From Chitinophaga sancti (GTDB lineage Bacteria; Bacteroidota; Bacteroidia; Chitinophagales; Chitinophagaceae): a stretch of DNA of 64,000 nt. The DNA is taken from contig NZ_CP139972.1 of the NCBI RefSeq assembly GCF_034424315.1, forward strand, positions 5,270,001 to 5,334,000, written 5' to 3'. How positions within the stretch are numbered: position 1 is the first letter of the stretch; the number at the start of each line of letters is the position of its first letter. The translations under genes and the position numbers were made by a program. Below the pieces are notes generated by a model, which saw nothing but the letters and a program-made list of their open reading frames with translations, searched no databases and had not been told where the DNA came from. Positions 62,194 through 64,000 of this stretch are shown here, one piece after another.

Positions 62194-64000
62194 TCAAAAT
62201 TCCACCACAATCCTATCCGCACTATTTTTTATGCTCAGTGCCTGCACCCGGCAAACAGCTGTTGTGGCATACCCACCCTGTGGATCAAAACGGGAAATAG
62301 GAGAGAGAAAACTGATGCGTGAAGATTGTAAAGATTGTACCGAACCATTCACCTTCACCTGCTGCAATTGCCCCAAACCATGAAATATCAGACTGATATT
62401 ATTAAACTTTGACGTATAGCTGCCCTCCACCTTATCAAAGATCAACCCACCATCATAACGTATCACCCTTTTATAATAAACACCTTTCTCATAATCATAT
62501 GTCTGCCCATCATCTTCATAATAAGTAATCGCATTGGCAGTATCACCCTTATATACATGCAAGTACAAAGTGTCACCCGGCCGTTCCGCCGTTGTCTGTA
62601 CCAAAGACTGCATCGGTACTATACTACCCGCTTTTACATATACCGGCAACTCATGCATCCCCAATGTATTCACCTTTATCTGCCCTCCTGCTACCTGCTC
62701 ATCCGTGTACAAATCATACCATCCCCCTGCCGGAAAATAAATCGCTCCATACTGCTGGTTACTCTCAAACGGCGCAATCATAAATGCATCACCCAACTGA
62801 AACTGCTGCTGAAATCGACTATCATACACCCGTGCATCATCCGTATAATTAATTGCCAATGAACGCATCACCGGCAATCCCTTCTCTATCGCCTCATAAA
62901 AAACACTATAGATATAAGGCAACAAACGATACCGCAGGTTGATATAATTGCGCGATACCTCCAGCGCCTCTTCCCCAAATGCCCAGGGCTCAGCTGACCT
63001 GGTATTCACCGCCGTATGATTTCTGAAATAAGGCAGAAACGCACCCACTTGCATCCATCTTGTATACAATCCTACCGAAGCATTCCCCGTAAATCCACCA
63101 ATATCCATCCCTGTAAATGCAACACCACTAAGACCCAGGCTATTCATGATGCGCACACCCGCCAGCATATGGTCATCCTCCGCCCTGTTATCCCCGGTCC
63201 AGATGGCAGAATAACGTTGCAAACCCGCATAACCAGCCCTTGTGAGTATAAATGGCCGCTTGTGCATCGCCGCCCTCGCCCCCTCATAACTCGCCCTTAC
63301 CATCTCCAGAGCATATACGTTATGCACCTGCCGATGCGTTGTTCCATGTCCGTCAAAATCAAACAACACATTATCCGGCATCTTCTGCCCCCAAGTCGCA
63401 ATCTCATTCATATCATTCCAAAAACCGGCTACCCCCACATCTACATATGACCTCAATTGCCGCTTCCACCATTCACGCCCCTGCTCATTTGTAAAATCAG
63501 GAAAGTGACACCAACCCGGCCATACCTGCCCGGTATACAATTGCCCATCTACATATTTGATGAACACATTATCCTGCACACCACTCTCATATGCCGCATA
63601 TCCCTTCTCTACCTTTATTCCCGGATCATTGATAACTGTCAGCTCAAAACCCTGCTGCTTCAGTTTACTCACCAACCCCGCCGGGTCAGGAAACCGATCC
63701 TTATCCCAGGTGAACAATTTATACGCATCCATATAATGGATATCCAGCGTAATCCCGTCAGCAGGTATTTTCTTCTCCCTCAATGTCTGCGCAATACGCA
63801 ACACCTCCTGATCAGGATAATAACTATACCTGTTTTGCTGATATCCCAGGCTCCACAATGGCGGCATATGCATCCTCCCGGTCAATCCTGTATAAGCCTG
63901 AATTATACCCGCTACCGAAGGGGCATGTATAAAGTAATAATTCATCTCACCACCTCTCGCCGCAAACGATGAAAACCGGTTATTGCTCGCACCAAAATTG
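62194..64000 (-). CDS. GH31-family alpha-glucosidase/xylosidase, partial
   Basis: About 602 codons are in the window; the frame stays open through position 64000 (upstream residues NFGASNNRFSSFAARGGEM), so the N-terminus lies beyond the edge. The GH31 nucleophile Asp is in GFWNDMNEIATWG and the acid/base Asp in WTGDNRAEDDHMLAG; DGITLDIHYMDAYKLFTWDK is the usual barrel segment. C-terminal beta domains follow (PVYVKAGSIVPMQ). It cleaves alpha-glucosidic or related bonds, probably in the periplasm. Specificity and any signal peptide cannot be judged from this part. Confidence 0.94.
   Translation of the reverse strand, partial: NFGASNNRFSSFAARGGEMNYYFIHAPSVAGIIQAYTGLTGRMHMPPLWSLGYQQNRYSYYPDQEVLRIAQTLREKKIPADGITLDIHYMDAYKLFTWDKDRFPDPAGLVSKLKQQGFELTVINDPGIKVEKGYAAYESGVQDNVFIKYVDGQLYTGQVWPGWCHFPDFTNEQGREWWKRQLRSYVDVGVAGFWNDMNEIATWGQKMPDNVLFDFDGHGTTHRQVHNVYALEMVRASYEGARAAMHKRPFILTRAGYAGLQRYSAIWTGDNRAEDDHMLAGVRIMNSLGLSGVAFTGMDIGGFTGNASVGLYTRWMQVGAFLPYFRNHTAVNTRSAEPWAFGEEALEVSRNYINLRYRLLPYIYSVFYEAIEKGLPVMRSLAINYTDDARVYDSRFQQQFQLGDAFMIAPFESNQQYGAIYFPAGGWYDLYTDEQVAGGQIKVNTLGMHELPVYVKAGSIVPMQSLVQTTAERPGDTLYLHVYKGDTANAITYYEDDGQTYDYEKGVYYKRVIRYDGGLIFDKVEGSYTSKFNNISLIFHGLGQLQQVKVNGSVQSLQSSRISFLSPISRFDPQGGYATTAVCRVQALSIKNSADRIVVEF

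Noticed and set aside
62019..62222. Minus-strand frame of 67 codons after the GH31 gene
   Set aside because: It spans the GH31 stop and terminator and overlaps the GH31 end in another frame.

Overview
The window looks like a chromosomal segment of a Bacteroidota bacterium, most likely a Chitinophaga-like member of the Chitinophagales. The evidence is a complete alternative complex III operon, type IX secretion (T9SS) components with a CHU_C/gliding-type C-terminal domain and Ig_7 repeats, a DUF5606 protein, and several promoters of the Bacteroidota type (TTTG or TTG, 19 bases, then TAnnTTTG). Shine-Dalgarno sequences are mostly absent. No rRNA, tRNA, CRISPR array, insertion sequence or prophage was recognised.

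Layout. 1-8.2 kb: minus-strand alternative complex III operon actABCDEF (actF runs off the left edge). ActA carries an extra N-terminal monohaem cytochrome domain. 8.7-20.2 kb: purN, a small outer-membrane barrel protein, a TonB-dependent receptor divergent from a Sco/Fur-family pair across a shared 16-base palindrome, an M3 peptidase, a DUF5606 protein, a lamin-tail secreted protein, asd and DUF2461. 20.4-29.8 kb: BBP2-like porin and ammonium transporter, uvrB, S1/P1 nuclease, PfkB kinase, MATE exporter, and a lipoprotein built of short repeats. 29.9-42.2 kb: a minus-strand T9SS unit made of a 3059-residue adhesin, a PorP/SprF protein and an OmpA/PD40 protein. 42.9-51.3 kb: a STAND/NACHT-type NTPase, a transglutaminase-like membrane protein, a CLC channel with CBS domains, a KefF/KefC-like pair and two small proteins. 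51.7-56.5 kb: a TetR, TolC, HlyD, DHA2 drug-efflux operon with a clear promoter and operator. 57.0-64 kb: a sugar kinase, a CBM9-like protein, a family-10-like glycosyl hydrolase, 1.9 kb of repeat-rich non-coding DNA, and a GH31 glycosidase that runs off the right edge.

How the genes fit together. ActA-F move electrons from quinol to cytochrome c or oxidase. The giant adhesin is probably exported by T9SS and held at the surface with its co-encoded PorP/SprF and OmpA partners. The Sco/Fur/TonB locus looks like a metal-homeostasis unit. The right end is a small carbohydrate-use region.

The most unusual material is: the adhesin's five roughly 155-residue CxxC modules set in 23 Ig-like units; the STAND protein divergent from it; a 73-base perfect palindrome at 15090-15162; a pair of intergenic inverted repeats with identical arms at 19474 and 26665; a DtxR-like palindrome next to a Fur-family gene; and the 60.3-62.1 kb non-coding block with at least three repeat types. 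No complete new multi-gene system can be demonstrated from sequence alone. The adhesin unit plus STAND protein is the best candidate.
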